Part shown: positions 24,111 to 33,496 of the stretch, piece by piece
Layout of the letters: each line of letters opens with the position of its first letter
How positions within the stretch are numbered: position 1 is the stretch's first letter
Source of the DNA: Mesoflavibacter sp.
GTDB lineage: Bacteria; Pseudomonadota; Alphaproteobacteria; UBA8366; Aestuariispiraceae
Assembly: GCA_017792345.1 (NCBI GenBank)
Contig: CP051228.1
Span: 3,936,148-4,000,147, forward strand
Direction: 5' to 3'
DNA: 64,000 nucleotides
Program-made: the position numbers and the translations under genes
Notes under the pieces: model-generated
Database searches by the model: none
The model's input: the letters and a program-made list of their open reading frames with translations, nothing else
What the model was told of the DNA's origin: nothing

Positions 24111-26972
24111 TCATCCCGCCTTCTTTTGCGCCTGCTTGCCCAGATAGGGGGCGAGATAGCGGCCGGTGTGCGAGCGTTCGGATTTCACGATCTCCTCCGG
24201 CGTGCCCTGGGCGACGATCTCGCCGCCGCGCGTGCCGCCGTCCGGTCCCAGATCGATGATCCAATCGGCGGTCTTGATGACCTCCAGATTGTGCTCGATC
24301 ACGACAACGGTATTGCCGGATTCAACAAGTGTTTGAAGGGCTTCCAGCAGCTTGCTGACATCGTGGAAATGCAGGCCCGTCGTCGGTTCATCCAGCACAT
24401 AAAGCGTCCGGCCCGTCGCTTTCTTGGACAATTCCTTGGCCAGTTTGACGCGCTGGGCCTCGCCGCCCGACAGGGTCGTGGCCTGCTGTCCGACCTTGAT
24501 ATAGCCCAGGCCGACCCGCTGCAGCGTCACCAGCTTGTCGCGGATCGACGGCACGGCCTTGAAGAATTCCGCCCCTTCATCGACCGTCATATCGAGCACA
24601 TCGGCGATGGACTTGTCGCGATAGTGGATTTCCAGCGTTTCGCGATTGTAGCGGTGGCCGTGACATTGGTCGCATTGAACATACACGTCCGGCAGAAAGT
24701 GCATCTCGATCTTGATCACGCCGTCGCCCTGGCAGGCCTCGCAGCGCCCGCCCTTGACGTTGAAGCTGAACCGGCCCGGCTGGTAACCGCGCGCCTTCGC
24801 TTCCGGCAGCCCGGCGAACCAGTCGCGGATCGGGGTGAAGGCGCCGGTATAGGTCGCGGGGTTCGAACGCGGTGTCCGGCCGATGGGCGACTGATCGATA
24901 TCGATGATCTTGTCGAGGAAATTGGTGCCCTCGATCTTGTCGTGATGGCCGGGATGGTCGCGGCTGCCCATCAATGTTCGGGACAGGGCACGCTGCATGG
25001 TTTCAATGATCAGCGTCGACTTGCCCGATCCGCTGACGCCCGTAACGACGGTCAGTGTCCCCAGCGGGATCGTCGCGTCGACATTGCGCAGATTGTTCTC
25101 GCGCGCCCCGATGACCTTCAGCAGCTGACCCTTATGCCCTTTGCGGCGCTTCTTCGGGATTTCGATCTGCTTCATCCCGGTCAGGTATTGCGCGGTCAGG
25201 GAGCGGGGGTTCTGCATCACCTCCGCCGGAAGGCCGGCCGCGACGACTTCGCCGCCATGCACGCCGGCGCCGGGTCCCATATCGACCAGATAATCCGCCG
25301 CGCGGATCGCGTCCTCGTCATGTTCGACCACAATGACGGTGTTGCCGAGATCGCGCAGCCGCCGCAGCGTATCCAGCAGGCGGTCATTGTCGCGCTGATG
25401 CAGACCGATGGACGGCTCGTCCAAAACGTATAGCACCCCGGTCAGACCCGACCCGATCTGCGAGGCTAGCCGGATACGCTGGCTTTCACCGCCACTCAAC
25501 GTGCCGGAATTCCGGCTGAGTGTCAGATAGTCCAGGCCGACATTGTTGAGGAAACCCAGCCGCTCGTTGATTTCTTTCAGAATGCGGTAGGCGATTTCCT
25601 TCTGCTTGGCGCTGAGATGCGCATCCAGATCTTCGAACCAGGCACCGGCTTCCGCGATGGACATCTGGCCGACTTCGCCGATATGCCGGCCGCCGACTTT
25701 CACGGCCAAGGCCTCGGGCTTCAGACGGTGGCCGCCGCAAGCGGGGCAGGGGGTTACGGTCTGATACTTGGCCAGTTCCTCGCGCGACCAACTCGATTCC
25801 GTCTCGCGATAGCGGCGTTCCATGTTGGGAATGACGCCTTCGAACGGTTTCGATGTCTTGTAGGAGCGCAGTCCGTCATCATAGCGGAACTCGATCGCTT
25901 CTTCCCCGCTGCCGTGCAGGATGCAGTTCCGGACCCGTTCATCGAGTTCGGCGAAGGGCGCTTTCAGAGATGCGCCGTAATGCCGGGCGATGGCCTCCAG
26001 GGTTTGCTTGTAATAGGGGGAGGAGGAATTCGACCAGGGGGCGATGGCGCCCTGCCACAGGGATTTGGTCTTGTCCGGGACGATCAGTTCGATGTCGAAC
26101 TCCATATCCGTTCCCAACCCGTCGCAGGTCGGGCAGGCGCCGAACGGATTGTTGAAGCTGAACAGGCGGGGTTCGATCTCCTCGATCGTGAAGCCCGATA
26201 CCGGACAGGCGAACTTGGCGGAAAAGATCGTCTGCTCGCCGCCATCGGCATTCTCCGCGAACAGCAATCCGTCGGAAATCTGCAGCGCTGTCTCGATGGA
26301 ATCCGCCAGGCGCTGTTCCAAACCTTCGCGGACCACGATACGGTCGACAACGACGTCGATCGTGTGTTTCAGCTTCTTGTCCAGCGTCGGCACGTCTTCG
26401 ATTTCATAGAACTTGCCGTCGACCTTCACCCGCTGGAATCCGCGTTTCTGCAGTTCGCCGAATTCCTTGCGATACTCGCCCTTGCGGCCGCGCACCATCG
26501 GCGCCAGCAGGTAGAGGCGCGTGCCGTCTTCCATCCCCATGATCCGGTCGACCATCTGGGTTACCGTCTGGCTTTCGATCGGCAGGCCGGTCGCGGGGGA
26601 ATAGGGCACCCCAACGCGCGCCCAGAGCAGGCGCATGTAATCGTAGATTTCCGTCACCGTCCCGACGGTGGAGCGGGGATTGCGGGAGGTTGTCTTTTGC
26701 TCGATGGAAATCGCCGGTGACAGACCTTCGATCAGGTCCACATCCGGCTTCTGCATCATCTCCAGGAATTGCCGGGCATAGGCCGACAGGCTTTCGACAT
26801 AGCGCCGTTGTCCGTCGGCATAGATCGTATCGAAGGCGAGAGAAGATTTGCCCGAACCGCTGAGACCCGTGATCACCACCAGCTTGTCCCGGGGCAAGTC
26901 GACATCGACATTCTTCAAATTATGCTCACGCGCGCCGCGAACGGATATCGTGTCGTTGACCATGGACCCCAC
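24111..26972 (-). CDS. uvrA: Excinuclease ABC subunit A
   Basis: 953 residues, normal length. Two ABC modules: Walker [17 protein letters not shown] and [15 protein letters not shown], signatures [12 protein letters not shown] and [12 protein letters not shown], and Walker B in [16 protein letters not shown] and [16 protein letters not shown]. Zinc modules are seen in ACPTCDGLG and in the pair CEACQGDG / CDQCHGHR. UvrA scans DNA for bulky lesions and loads UvrB. The Met at 26972 or the one at 26963 ([10 protein letters not shown]) may be the start. No alphaproteobacterial LexA site (GTTC-N7-GTTC) was found upstream. Confidence 0.96.
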   Translation of the reverse strand: MGSMVNDTISVRGAREHNLKNVDVDLPRDKLVVITGLSGSGKSSLAFDTIYADGQRRYVESLSAYARQFLEMMQKPDVDLIEGLSPAISIEQKTTSRNPRSTVGTVTEIYDYMRLLWARVGVPYSPATGLPIESQTVTQMVDRIMGMEDGTRLYLLAPMVRGRKGEYRKEFGELQKRGFQRVKVDGKFYEIEDVPTLDKKLKHTIDVVVDRIVVREGLEQRLADSIETALQISDGLLFAENADGGEQTIFSAKFACPVSGFTIEEIEPRLFSFNNPFGACPTCDGLGTDMEFDIELIVPDKTKSLWQGAIAPWSNSSSPYYKQTLEAIARHYGASLKAPFAELDERVRNCILHGSGEEAIEFRYDDGLRSYKTSKPFEGVIPNMERRYRETESSWSREELAKYQTVTPCPACGGHRLKPEALAVKVGGRHIGEVGQMSIAEAGAWFEDLDAHLSAKQKEIAYRILKEINERLGFLNNVGLDYLTLSRNSGTLSGGESQRIRLASQIGSGLTGVLYVLDEPSIGLHQRDNDRLLDTLRRLRDLGNTVIVVEHDEDAIRAADYLVDMGPGAGVHGGEVVAAGLPAEVMQNPRSLTAQYLTGMKQIEIPKKRRKGHKGQLLKVIGARENNLRNVDATIPLGTLTVVTGVSGSGKSTLIIETMQRALSRTLMGSRDHPGHHDKIEGTNFLDKIIDIDQSPIGRTPRSNPATYTGAFTPIRDWFAGLPEAKARGYQPGRFSFNVKGGRCEACQGDGVIKIEMHFLPDVYVQCDQCHGHRYNRETLEIHYRDKSIADVLDMTVDEGAEFFKAVPSIRDKLVTLQRVGLGYIKVGQQATTLSGGEAQRVKLAKELSKKATGRTLYVLDEPTTGLHFHDVSKLLEALQTLVESGNTVVVIEHNLEVIKTADWIIDLGPDGGTRGGEIVAQGTPEEIVKSERSHTGRYLAPYLGKQAQKKAG

Positions 26973-27243
26973 CGGTGAGTGCTGAGAATTTTCGGAGCAA
27001 GGGAATATAGGGGACCATTCCGTGAACTTCGAGTCCGGATGCGGTGCCTTACCCAGTTATCCCCAGGAAATGCTGACATCTGTTGTCATTCCCGGCTTCC
27101 CCGATCCAAGGCGGTGCACGCGCGGCAAGAATTCGCAAAATCGCGTCGCCTGAATGGAATATTCCTTAACCAAATCTTGGCTATTTTCGGCGATCTGTAG
27201 ATCGGTGACTTTTCGCAGTGCAAAAATTTGGGGGAATTGCAAC
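26973..27243. other. Divergent uvrA / chemoreceptor intergenic region
   Basis: 271 bases hold both promoters. The side toward the receptor is AT-rich (ATTCCTTAACCAAATC). An open frame upstream of the receptor (from 27154) lacks the family pattern and is not treated as coding. I see no operator palindrome. Confidence 0.5.
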
Positions 27244-29439
27244 ATGGCGATGGCAGACGGGGTGTCGGAAGACGAGGTCGAATCGCCCGGGACGGGGATT
27301 GCATCCGCCCGGTTCGGTTTGAAGGTGAAATTGCTGGTCGCCATGGGGGTGATCGCGGCGACGACCGTCATCTCGGCCGGAATCAGCGGTCTGTCCTTCG
27401 ACCGCATTTCCGATCAGATGACCCTTTTCAGCACGCGCACCTTGTCCGATCTGGAAACCGCCCAACGCGTCAGCGCCCTGGGACCCAGTGTCGGGGCCGG
27501 GGCGGCGAACCTGATCGCGTCCCCCAACGAAGAGGAGCGCGTCCAGCGGTTCCAGAGATTGGAACAGGATATCGCCGAACTGCGCAGCGTCGTTCAGCAA
27601 TTGTCCGGTGCAGAGGCGGCGGATGCCGATATCCAGGCAACGATCGAGGCGCTTGCGGACAATCTTCGATCCATCAACGCCGCGGTCGGCCGCCGCACGC
27701 AGCAGGAGTTGGATGTCGCCGCGGCATTTGAAGAAATCGCTGCGTCCCGCAAGGCGCTTAACGATCGACTGGGCCCCTATATCGAAGAATTGAGCGGCTC
27801 CGTCGGCGACAATTTCAACAATATGATGACGCAGCCGGACAAGATGATGGAGTTCTTGTTCCCGCTGTTCGGATCCTACGGGAAAGTACAGGTCCTTCAG
27901 TCGGTCCAGGCGTTTTCCGACCAGGTCATGACCCATGTGGTGACGGTCGCGACCGCCCCGACGGAAGACCGGATGCGCGAAGCCGATGGCGAAGTTCAGG
28001 AATTGTTGCGCTGGGCGTCGGATACGCGGTCCGCCTTGAACGCAGATTTCACCGATTCCGGCCGTGCGGTCGCGGACTTGCTGAAAACATTCTTCGAAGT
28101 TCTGGGAAAGGAGGAAGGTCTGGCTTTCCACCGGGCCCAGGTCTTCACCCTTCAGACGGAGCTGGATTCTCTTCTAACCGCGAACCGGCAATTGGTGGAA
28201 AGCCTGGAACAGTTCACCGTCGAGGCCGCAAGTGAGGCAGCGGAAAGCGGCCGGGATTCGATCGGGCTCGTCGAGGAAACCGTCCAACGCTCCGAACTCT
28301 GGCTGGTCGCCATCAGTGCCCTGTCCATCCTTCTGGCATTTGGTATCGGCTATTTCTACGTCGGGCGTATGGTTGTCGGCCGATTGCTGAACCTGTCCGG
28401 CGCGATGGAACGGATCGCCGGCGGCGATCTGGAATCGGAAATCGACACGGGCCAGAGCGACGAGATCGGCAGCATGAGCCGGGCGCTTGTGACGCTGCGT
28501 GAGAATTCCCGCAAGGTCGAAAGCATGCGCGCGGAAAAGGAAGTCGCCGACCGCAATGCGGAACGCGAACGCCGCGCGGCCCTGAATCGCTTGGCCGATG
28601 ACTTCAACAGCCGAGTAGCCGCCATTGTCCAAAGCGTCGATGTCGCCGTTTCCGGTCTGACCGATGCCGTCAACGGAATGGCGCAGGATACGACCCGGTC
28701 GGCCGAACAGGCCCGCGCCGCGTCGCTGTCGGCACAGACTGCCGCGGACCGGATCGGGACTGTGTCCCAGACCTCCCAGGAACTGTCCTATTCCATGCGC
28801 GATATGAGCGCCCGGACCAGTGAGGCCTCGCGGATATCCGGCGCCGTGACCCAGGACGCGGAACGCACCGATACGGCGGTTGATTCTCTGTCCGAGGCGG
28901 CGTCGCGCATCGGCGATGTGGTCGCCTTGATCTCAGATATTGCGGAGCAGACCAATCTGCTGGCCTTGAACGCGACCATCGAGGCCGCGCGGGCCGGGGA
29001 GGCGGGCAAAGGCTTCGCGGTCGTCGCCAATGAGGTAAAGAGCCTCGCCAATCAAACGGCCTCCGCCACCGGCGATATCGTCGCCCAGGTCGATGCAATC
29101 AAATCGGCGGTGCGCGAGGCCGCGGATACGACGAAGCTGGTCACCGACGGGATCGGGAATGTCGACCGGGTGGTCTCCGAAATTGCCGACGCCACGCAGC
29201 AGCAGACGGACGCCACCGCGGCCATTCACGAAACGATGCAGTCGACGTCGCAAGAGATCGAATCCGTGAACGGGCAGGTCGGCACCATCATGGCCGCGTC
29301 CGAACAGGTTCAGTCCGCATCCGATGCGCTGGTTCGAGGCGTTGGCGAAGTCCGGCAAAGCACGGGCGATCTTGCGCGCGAACTGGAGCGGTTCGTCATG
29401 GACATTCGGCAGGACGAAAGCGGATCGGCGAAAGGCTAG
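27244..29439 (+). CDS. Methyl-accepting chemotaxis protein
   Basis: 731 residues from the ATG at 27244. A first transmembrane segment ([20 protein letters not shown]) precedes a long helical sensor region of about 310 residues. A second one ([20 protein letters not shown]) is followed by a HAMP domain ([33 protein letters not shown]) and the signalling hairpin with its tip [19 protein letters not shown] and [18 protein letters not shown]. The large periplasmic helical domain resembles helical-bundle sensors; the ligand is unknown. No CheR-docking pentapeptide is seen at the C-terminus. It is divergent from uvrA. Confidence 0.93.
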   Translation: MAMADGVSEDEVESPGTGIASARFGLKVKLLVAMGVIAATTVISAGISGLSFDRISDQMTLFSTRTLSDLETAQRVSALGPSVGAGAANLIASPNEEERVQRFQRLEQDIAELRSVVQQLSGAEAADADIQATIEALADNLRSINAAVGRRTQQELDVAAAFEEIAASRKALNDRLGPYIEELSGSVGDNFNNMMTQPDKMMEFLFPLFGSYGKVQVLQSVQAFSDQVMTHVVTVATAPTEDRMREADGEVQELLRWASDTRSALNADFTDSGRAVADLLKTFFEVLGKEEGLAFHRAQVFTLQTELDSLLTANRQLVESLEQFTVEAASEAAESGRDSIGLVEETVQRSELWLVAISALSILLAFGIGYFYVGRMVVGRLLNLSGAMERIAGGDLESEIDTGQSDEIGSMSRALVTLRENSRKVESMRAEKEVADRNAERERRAALNRLADDFNSRVAAIVQSVDVAVSGLTDAVNGMAQDTTRSAEQARAASLSAQTAADRIGTVSQTSQELSYSMRDMSARTSEASRISGAVTQDAERTDTAVDSLSEAASRIGDVVALISDIAEQTNLLALNATIEAARAGEAGKGFAVVANEVKSLANQTASATGDIVAQVDAIKSAVREAADTTKLVTDGIGNVDRVVSEIADATQQQTDATAAIHETMQSTSQEIESVNGQVGTIMAASEQVQSASDALVRGVGEVRQSTGDLARELERFVMDIRQDESGSAKG

Positions 29440-29470
29440 GTCTCACCGGCCAAAGCACGCATCGCTTATC

Positions 29471-30640
29471 TCAGCCGGCCAGGACCGATCCGATCCGGTC
29501 GATGGCGCGCAGGATGTTTTCTTTCGAATTGGCGTAGGAAATCCGCAGATAGCCTTCGCCATGAACGCCGAAGCTGGTGCCGGCAATGGCGGCGACATGG
29601 GCCTCGTTCAACAGGCGGTCCTGCAGGGTGCGTGCATCGAGGCCGGTACCGGAAATGTTCGGAAAGGCATAGAACGCGCCGCCGGGATCGACACAGCGCA
29701 CGCCGGGCAGGCCGTTCAGGGCGGCGACGGTCGCCTGGCGCCGTTCGTCGAAGGCCGCCACCATATCCAGCGCGGCGTCCTGCGGTCCTTCCAAGGCCGC
29801 GATCCCGGCAAATTGAGCAGCGGCGTTGACGCAGGAATGGTCATTGATCGCAAGCCGAGTTGCTTTCTCGACCAGGCTTTCCGGCCAGACGGCATAGCCC
29901 AGCCGCCATCCGGTCATCGCGTAGGTCTTGGACCAGCCGTCCAACATGATGGCCCGGTCGGCCAGATGGGGATATTGCAGGATCGACCGATGCTGCCGTC
30001 CACCATACAGCATGCAGGAATAGATCTCGTCCGACAGGATCGCGACGCCGGGATGGTTCGCCAGTCCGGCGGCCAGTTTGTCCATTTCCTCGACCGGCGT
30101 GACGCCACCGGTCGGATTGGCCGGACTGTTGACGATGATCAGTCGGGTTCTCGGTGTGATCAGCGACAGCAGTTCTTCGGCGGAAAAGGCAAAGCCGTTC
30201 TCCTCGCGCAGGGGAAGCGGGACCGCAGTTGCGCCGCTGAATTCGATGGAGGAGCGGTAGATCGGGAAGCCGGGGTCGGGATAGATGATCTCCGCGCCCG
30301 GTTCCCCGAACATCAGCATGGCGAAGAACATCGTAACCTTGCCGCCCGGTACGACCACGACCCGGTCAGGATCGACCTCGACCCCATGGCGGCGCGCCAG
30401 GTCGGCGCTGACCGCCTGCCGCAGGGCCGGAATGCCATTCGCTGCGGTATAGCCGTGATGTCCGTCTTTCAGCGCTTTGGCCGCCGCCTCCACAATATGG
30501 GGCGGAGTCGGAAAGTCGGGCTGTCCGATACCCAGATTGATCATGTCCGCGCCGCCGGCTGCCAGCTTGTTCGCCTTGGCCAGAACGTCGAAGGCGGTTT
30601 CCGTTCCAAGTCGGTCCATCCGGGCGGCGAGGGTCGGCAT
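29471..30640 (-). CDS. Class I/II pyridoxal-phosphate aminotransferase
   Basis: 389 residues. Fold type I markers: INLGIGQPDFPTPPHIVEAA, the substrate/PLP segment VNSPANPTGGVTP, the Asp of VAILSDEIYS, the PLP-binding Lys in DGWSKTYAMTGWRLGYAVW, and the C-terminal Arg in GYLRISYANS. This is the aspartate/alanine-type subgroup. The amino-acid specificity cannot be fixed. It is convergent with the chemoreceptor gene and stands alone. Confidence 0.92.
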   Translation of the reverse strand: MPTLAARMDRLGTETAFDVLAKANKLAAGGADMINLGIGQPDFPTPPHIVEAAAKALKDGHHGYTAANGIPALRQAVSADLARRHGVEVDPDRVVVVPGGKVTMFFAMLMFGEPGAEIIYPDPGFPIYRSSIEFSGATAVPLPLREENGFAFSAEELLSLITPRTRLIIVNSPANPTGGVTPVEEMDKLAAGLANHPGVAILSDEIYSCMLYGGRQHRSILQYPHLADRAIMLDGWSKTYAMTGWRLGYAVWPESLVEKATRLAINDHSCVNAAAQFAGIAALEGPQDAALDMVAAFDERRQATVAALNGLPGVRCVDPGGAFYAFPNISGTGLDARTLQDRLLNEAHVAAIAGTSFGVHGEGYLRISYANSKENILRAIDRIGSVLAG

Positions 30641-30765
30641 CGGGGCGATCTCCTAAAACAACGGGGAAGGGGCGAAATGACGGGCAAGACTAGGGTGATC
30701 CCAGTCAGGACGGCAAGGTATTGAGTGGCGAAGTGGGTGAATCCGGCGGAGACAGAACTTCCGCG

Positions 30766-32085
30766 CTAAACCTCGTCGTCCTCTACGCCGATATCGAACA
30801 GTTCCGTCGCGGCCAGGGTGGAGATATCCAGAAGCTTGTGATTCCGCGGATCCTCCGGGTCGATCATATTGGAGATGCGCGAATACATTTCAGGGATATG
30901 CGCCTCGCTGCCATTGGCCAGGGTCTGGCGGATGCCGTAGCGGATGTTGCGGCGTTCCTTGTCGCTGAGGCGGCTCAACATGCTCTTGGTGATCCAGATC
31001 GATCCGTCGCGGGAGAAATCGCTGAGCCGTGACGCCCGGTTGATCGTATCGCCCAGGGCGGTGAATTCGATGAAGGTCGGCCCTTCGAAGGTCCCGAACC
31101 ACTCCTCGCCCTGTTCCAGTCCGAAATTCAGGTGCAGCGTCGTGCCCCAGTTCTTCCGGCTCTGCCATTCGCGGTTCACCTTGCGCATGGCGGCCCGCAT
31201 CTCGAACGAACATTGAATGGCGTTCATGATGTAGTTGGAATCCGGCTGCGGCAGGAAATAGTACAGCATGCCGTCCCCGGCATGTTTGCCATAGGTGGCG
31301 TAGTACTTCCGCAGATAGGGCTGCATCGTCGTCCAGATCGAGTTGATCAGCTCGAAATACTGTTCCGGCGGCAGCTCGGCGCAGATGCGCATGGAACTTT
31401 GCAGATCCGCGACCAGGACGGCGAGGGACGTGACATAGGGGCGCCGAACTCTCAGCAGGTCGCGAATGACGATGTCGCGGCGGCTGAGCCAGGTCAGGAA
31501 GCTTTCCTGCTCGCGCTCTTCCGGCGCTACCGTGAAGAAAATGCCTTCGCGGAAGAAAGTGGCATAGAGCTTATGCCATTTCTGCGGTTCGTCGCGCGCC
31601 GCCAGATTGACCTCGGCGTCGCTGGTCATCTGATGCGTCGGTACAGCCTGGACCCGGTCATAGAGTTGGCCCAGAAGTTCGGCTTCGCGCGAATCCAGAT
31701 TGGGATTGCTCAGGAACAGAAAGGCCTTCGACGCCCGCCGCTTGGCGATTGTCAGATGGAATTTCAACAGTTCCGGAAGACCGTCCGCCTTGCGTGCGAT
31801 CGGACTGGAAAGCAGCAGGTTGAATAGGCTGGAATCCTCGATCGCCGGGGGCAGGCCGTTTTCTCGCCCGAACAGGTCTTTCAGGGCGTAGTCGTTCGCC
31901 CATTCCACCTGAAATTTGTGATTGATCAGATAGGCAGGGGTGGACAGGTCCTCGACCGACAGATGGCGCAAGACGCGCTCTGCTGTCGCGTTGCCCGATG
32001 CCATCCCACTGCCGGAAATCGCCGTCACATTGGACGGACTCCTCCCGGCGGAATCCGACGTCTCCCGCATTGTCCCCTCCCTCAC
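30766..32085 (-). CDS. Class III adenylate/guanylate cyclase domain protein
   Basis: 439 residues, no transmembrane segment. An N-terminal PAS-like region (about 45-150, TPAYLINHKFQVEWANDYAL) precedes the cyclase homology domain. Catalytic pieces are visible: the first metal Asp in VLVADLQSSM, the base-recognising Lys and second metal Asp in KHAGDGMLYYF, and FTALGDTINRASRLSD with the transition-state Asn and Arg. It should make cAMP or cGMP in the cytoplasm in response to a signal sensed by the N-terminal domain. Which nucleotide is made is undecided. The start may be 32085 or the Met five codons later. A 17-bp palindrome lies about 155 bases upstream. Confidence 0.88.
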   Translation of the reverse strand: MREGTMRETSDSAGRSPSNVTAISGSGMASGNATAERVLRHLSVEDLSTPAYLINHKFQVEWANDYALKDLFGRENGLPPAIEDSSLFNLLLSSPIARKADGLPELLKFHLTIAKRRASKAFLFLSNPNLDSREAELLGQLYDRVQAVPTHQMTSDAEVNLAARDEPQKWHKLYATFFREGIFFTVAPEEREQESFLTWLSRRDIVIRDLLRVRRPYVTSLAVLVADLQSSMRICAELPPEQYFELINSIWTTMQPYLRKYYATYGKHAGDGMLYYFLPQPDSNYIMNAIQCSFEMRAAMRKVNREWQSRKNWGTTLHLNFGLEQGEEWFGTFEGPTFIEFTALGDTINRASRLSDFSRDGSIWITKSMLSRLSDKERRNIRYGIRQTLANGSEAHIPEMYSRISNMIDPEDPRNHKLLDISTLAATELFDIGVEDDEV

Positions 32086-32416
32086 TCGCGGCGTTCTTCC
32101 GCAAAGTGGATGGTGACGGCCTTCTGCCGCCAGAACGGGCCCTGCCAGACCCGGTCCCGACTAACGCTATAGGAAATGGAACCGAACTATAATCGGGACG
32201 ACGAAAAATGATTCAAATAATCAATGCTGTAAACAGATATTCGGAATCATTCCGAAAAGATTAAATGTTTTTTCTATATCTAGTAGTACTGTCATTAACC
32301 ATCCCCAAACGGGACGAAAACTCGACCGTGCCGAATGCCCAACCCTTCACTTGACGGGGGGGCGCCCACGGCGTAAAAGCGCCGCCGCTAAGGACGCTCG
32401 TTCGCGCCGTCCCATG
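32086..32416. other. AT-rich intergenic region with palindrome
   Basis: 330 bases without a gene. A perfect palindrome TTCGGAAT-C-ATTCCGAA spans 32240-32256 in an unusually AT-rich stretch, upstream of the minus-strand cyclase and a possible operator for it. On the other side TTGACG at 32351-32356 and TAAAAG at 32374-32379, spaced 17 bases, could serve the tRNA-His gene, whose 5' leader would then be about 30 bases. Confidence 0.5.
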
Positions 32417-32493
32417 GTGGCTGTAGTTCAGTTGGTTAGAACGCCGGATTGTGATTCCGGAGGTCGTGGGTTCAAGTCCCATCAGCCACCCCA
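32417..32493 (+). tRNA. tRNA-His(GTG)
   Basis: Cloverleaf with acceptor GTGGCTG/CAGCCAC, D-arm TAGTTCAGTTGGTTAGAA, anticodon arm CCGGATTGTGATTCCGG with anticodon GTG, and T-arm GTGGGTTCAAGTCCCAT. The extra G at 32416 faces the discriminator C at 32490, the G-1 identity mark of histidine tRNA. CCA is encoded at 32491-32493. Confidence 0.97.
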
Positions 32494-32580
32494 GCTTTCC
32501 CGGAATCAAACTTTCGATATGTCGGTTTTTCAAGAAGCCGGATTGAAACCGTAAATCGCGCTGTCTAAAGTTGCGACCAA

Positions 32581-33489
32581 ATGGGGCTGGGCGGGCGAGA
32601 AATGTTCGAAAATTCTGAAACACTGCATACTCGGATGCAAAGTGGCGCGAAGCGGTTTCTTCCCTTGGAGCGCCGGCGCCAGATCGCGCGCGCCTCATAC
32701 TTCCTTAAGGACACCACGGCATTCAAAGAGTTTGTCGCCAGTTTCGGCGCAGCAGGACAGGACGAGGTGCGTGCACTGCGTCGCGACGGGTTCTTGCGGT
32801 ACCCTGAAATGGCGCTGGAAGGCATTCCGGAACTCGTCCAAAGCGTCGGCGGCAAGCTGAATGACAAGATTGCCGAACTCGGCGTCGAATGTCCTGTCTC
32901 GCCGATCCCTCAGAGCGTCCGGCTGGCGGAACCCGGCCTGCACGCCTTGCTTCGCAATCGGGAACTGAATGATTGCCTGCGCGGATATTTCCGCGCGCGG
33001 CCGTTGTTTCACAGTTTCGACGCCTGGGTCGGTTTATCGAATGGCGGAAAGAGTGGGTCGCCCCTGCTGCATTTGGACAGCGGTGGCGAGAAGATCATTC
33101 GGCTGTACATTTATTTGAACGAAGTCGGCCCGCAGAATGGTGCGTTCTCCTTTTTGCCGAGGTCTCTATCCCGCCGCTTCAGTGACCGCAGCGGCTATCT
33201 GGGAAATGCGATACAGGACAGCGATTTCCTTCGGATCGGTGGCGAAATCGGCATTGGTTGGGATGATATACGTCAGGTGAGCGGTCCCGCAGGGACTGGA
33301 TTCTTGATCGACACGGCGCAATGCTTCCACTTCGGCAGTCGAATTTCCGTTGATCGTCGGTTGACCATCATCCTGACCTGGATGATCAATCCTGATGCCC
33401 ACGAGGCACATGCCGCACGTTCAGACCTGCGTCAGATTTTGTCGGCGGCGGGGGAAAACTTGGACGACTATCCGTCCCTGGTTGAATGA
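32581..33489 (+). CDS. PhyH-like non-haem iron oxygenase family protein
   Basis: 302 residues (295 from the Met at 32602). The C-terminal half looks like a phytanoyl-CoA dioxygenase double-stranded beta-helix: an HxD iron motif in LLHLDSGGEKIIRLYIYLN, then GAFSFLPRSL, a distal His in AQCFHFGSRI and the 2-oxoglutarate-type Arg in VDRRLTIILTWMINP. The N-terminal part (about 1-110) is helical and unrecognised. The substrate is unknown. It sits between tRNA-His and mnmC, convergent with mnmC with only 7 bases between stops. Its codon usage is slightly more AT-tolerant than the neighbours', which hints at transfer beside a tRNA, but no integrase is present. Confidence 0.7.
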   Translation: MGLGGREMFENSETLHTRMQSGAKRFLPLERRRQIARASYFLKDTTAFKEFVASFGAAGQDEVRALRRDGFLRYPEMALEGIPELVQSVGGKLNDKIAELGVECPVSPIPQSVRLAEPGLHALLRNRELNDCLRGYFRARPLFHSFDAWVGLSNGGKSGSPLLHLDSGGEKIIRLYIYLNEVGPQNGAFSFLPRSLSRRFSDRSGYLGNAIQDSDFLRIGGEIGIGWDDIRQVSGPAGTGFLIDTAQCFHFGSRISVDRRLTIILTWMINPDAHEAHAARSDLRQILSAAGENLDDYPSLVE

Positions 33490-33496
33490 TCCCGCC

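Noticed and set aside
26973-27243. SOS (LexA) box before uvrA
   Set aside because: No GTTC-N7-GTTC or close variant could be found in the uvrA upstream region.
32261-32698. 145-residue minus-strand frame containing GLEPTTSGITIRRSNQLNYS
   Set aside because: This is the antisense of tRNA-His, a well-known false protein in bacterial annotations.
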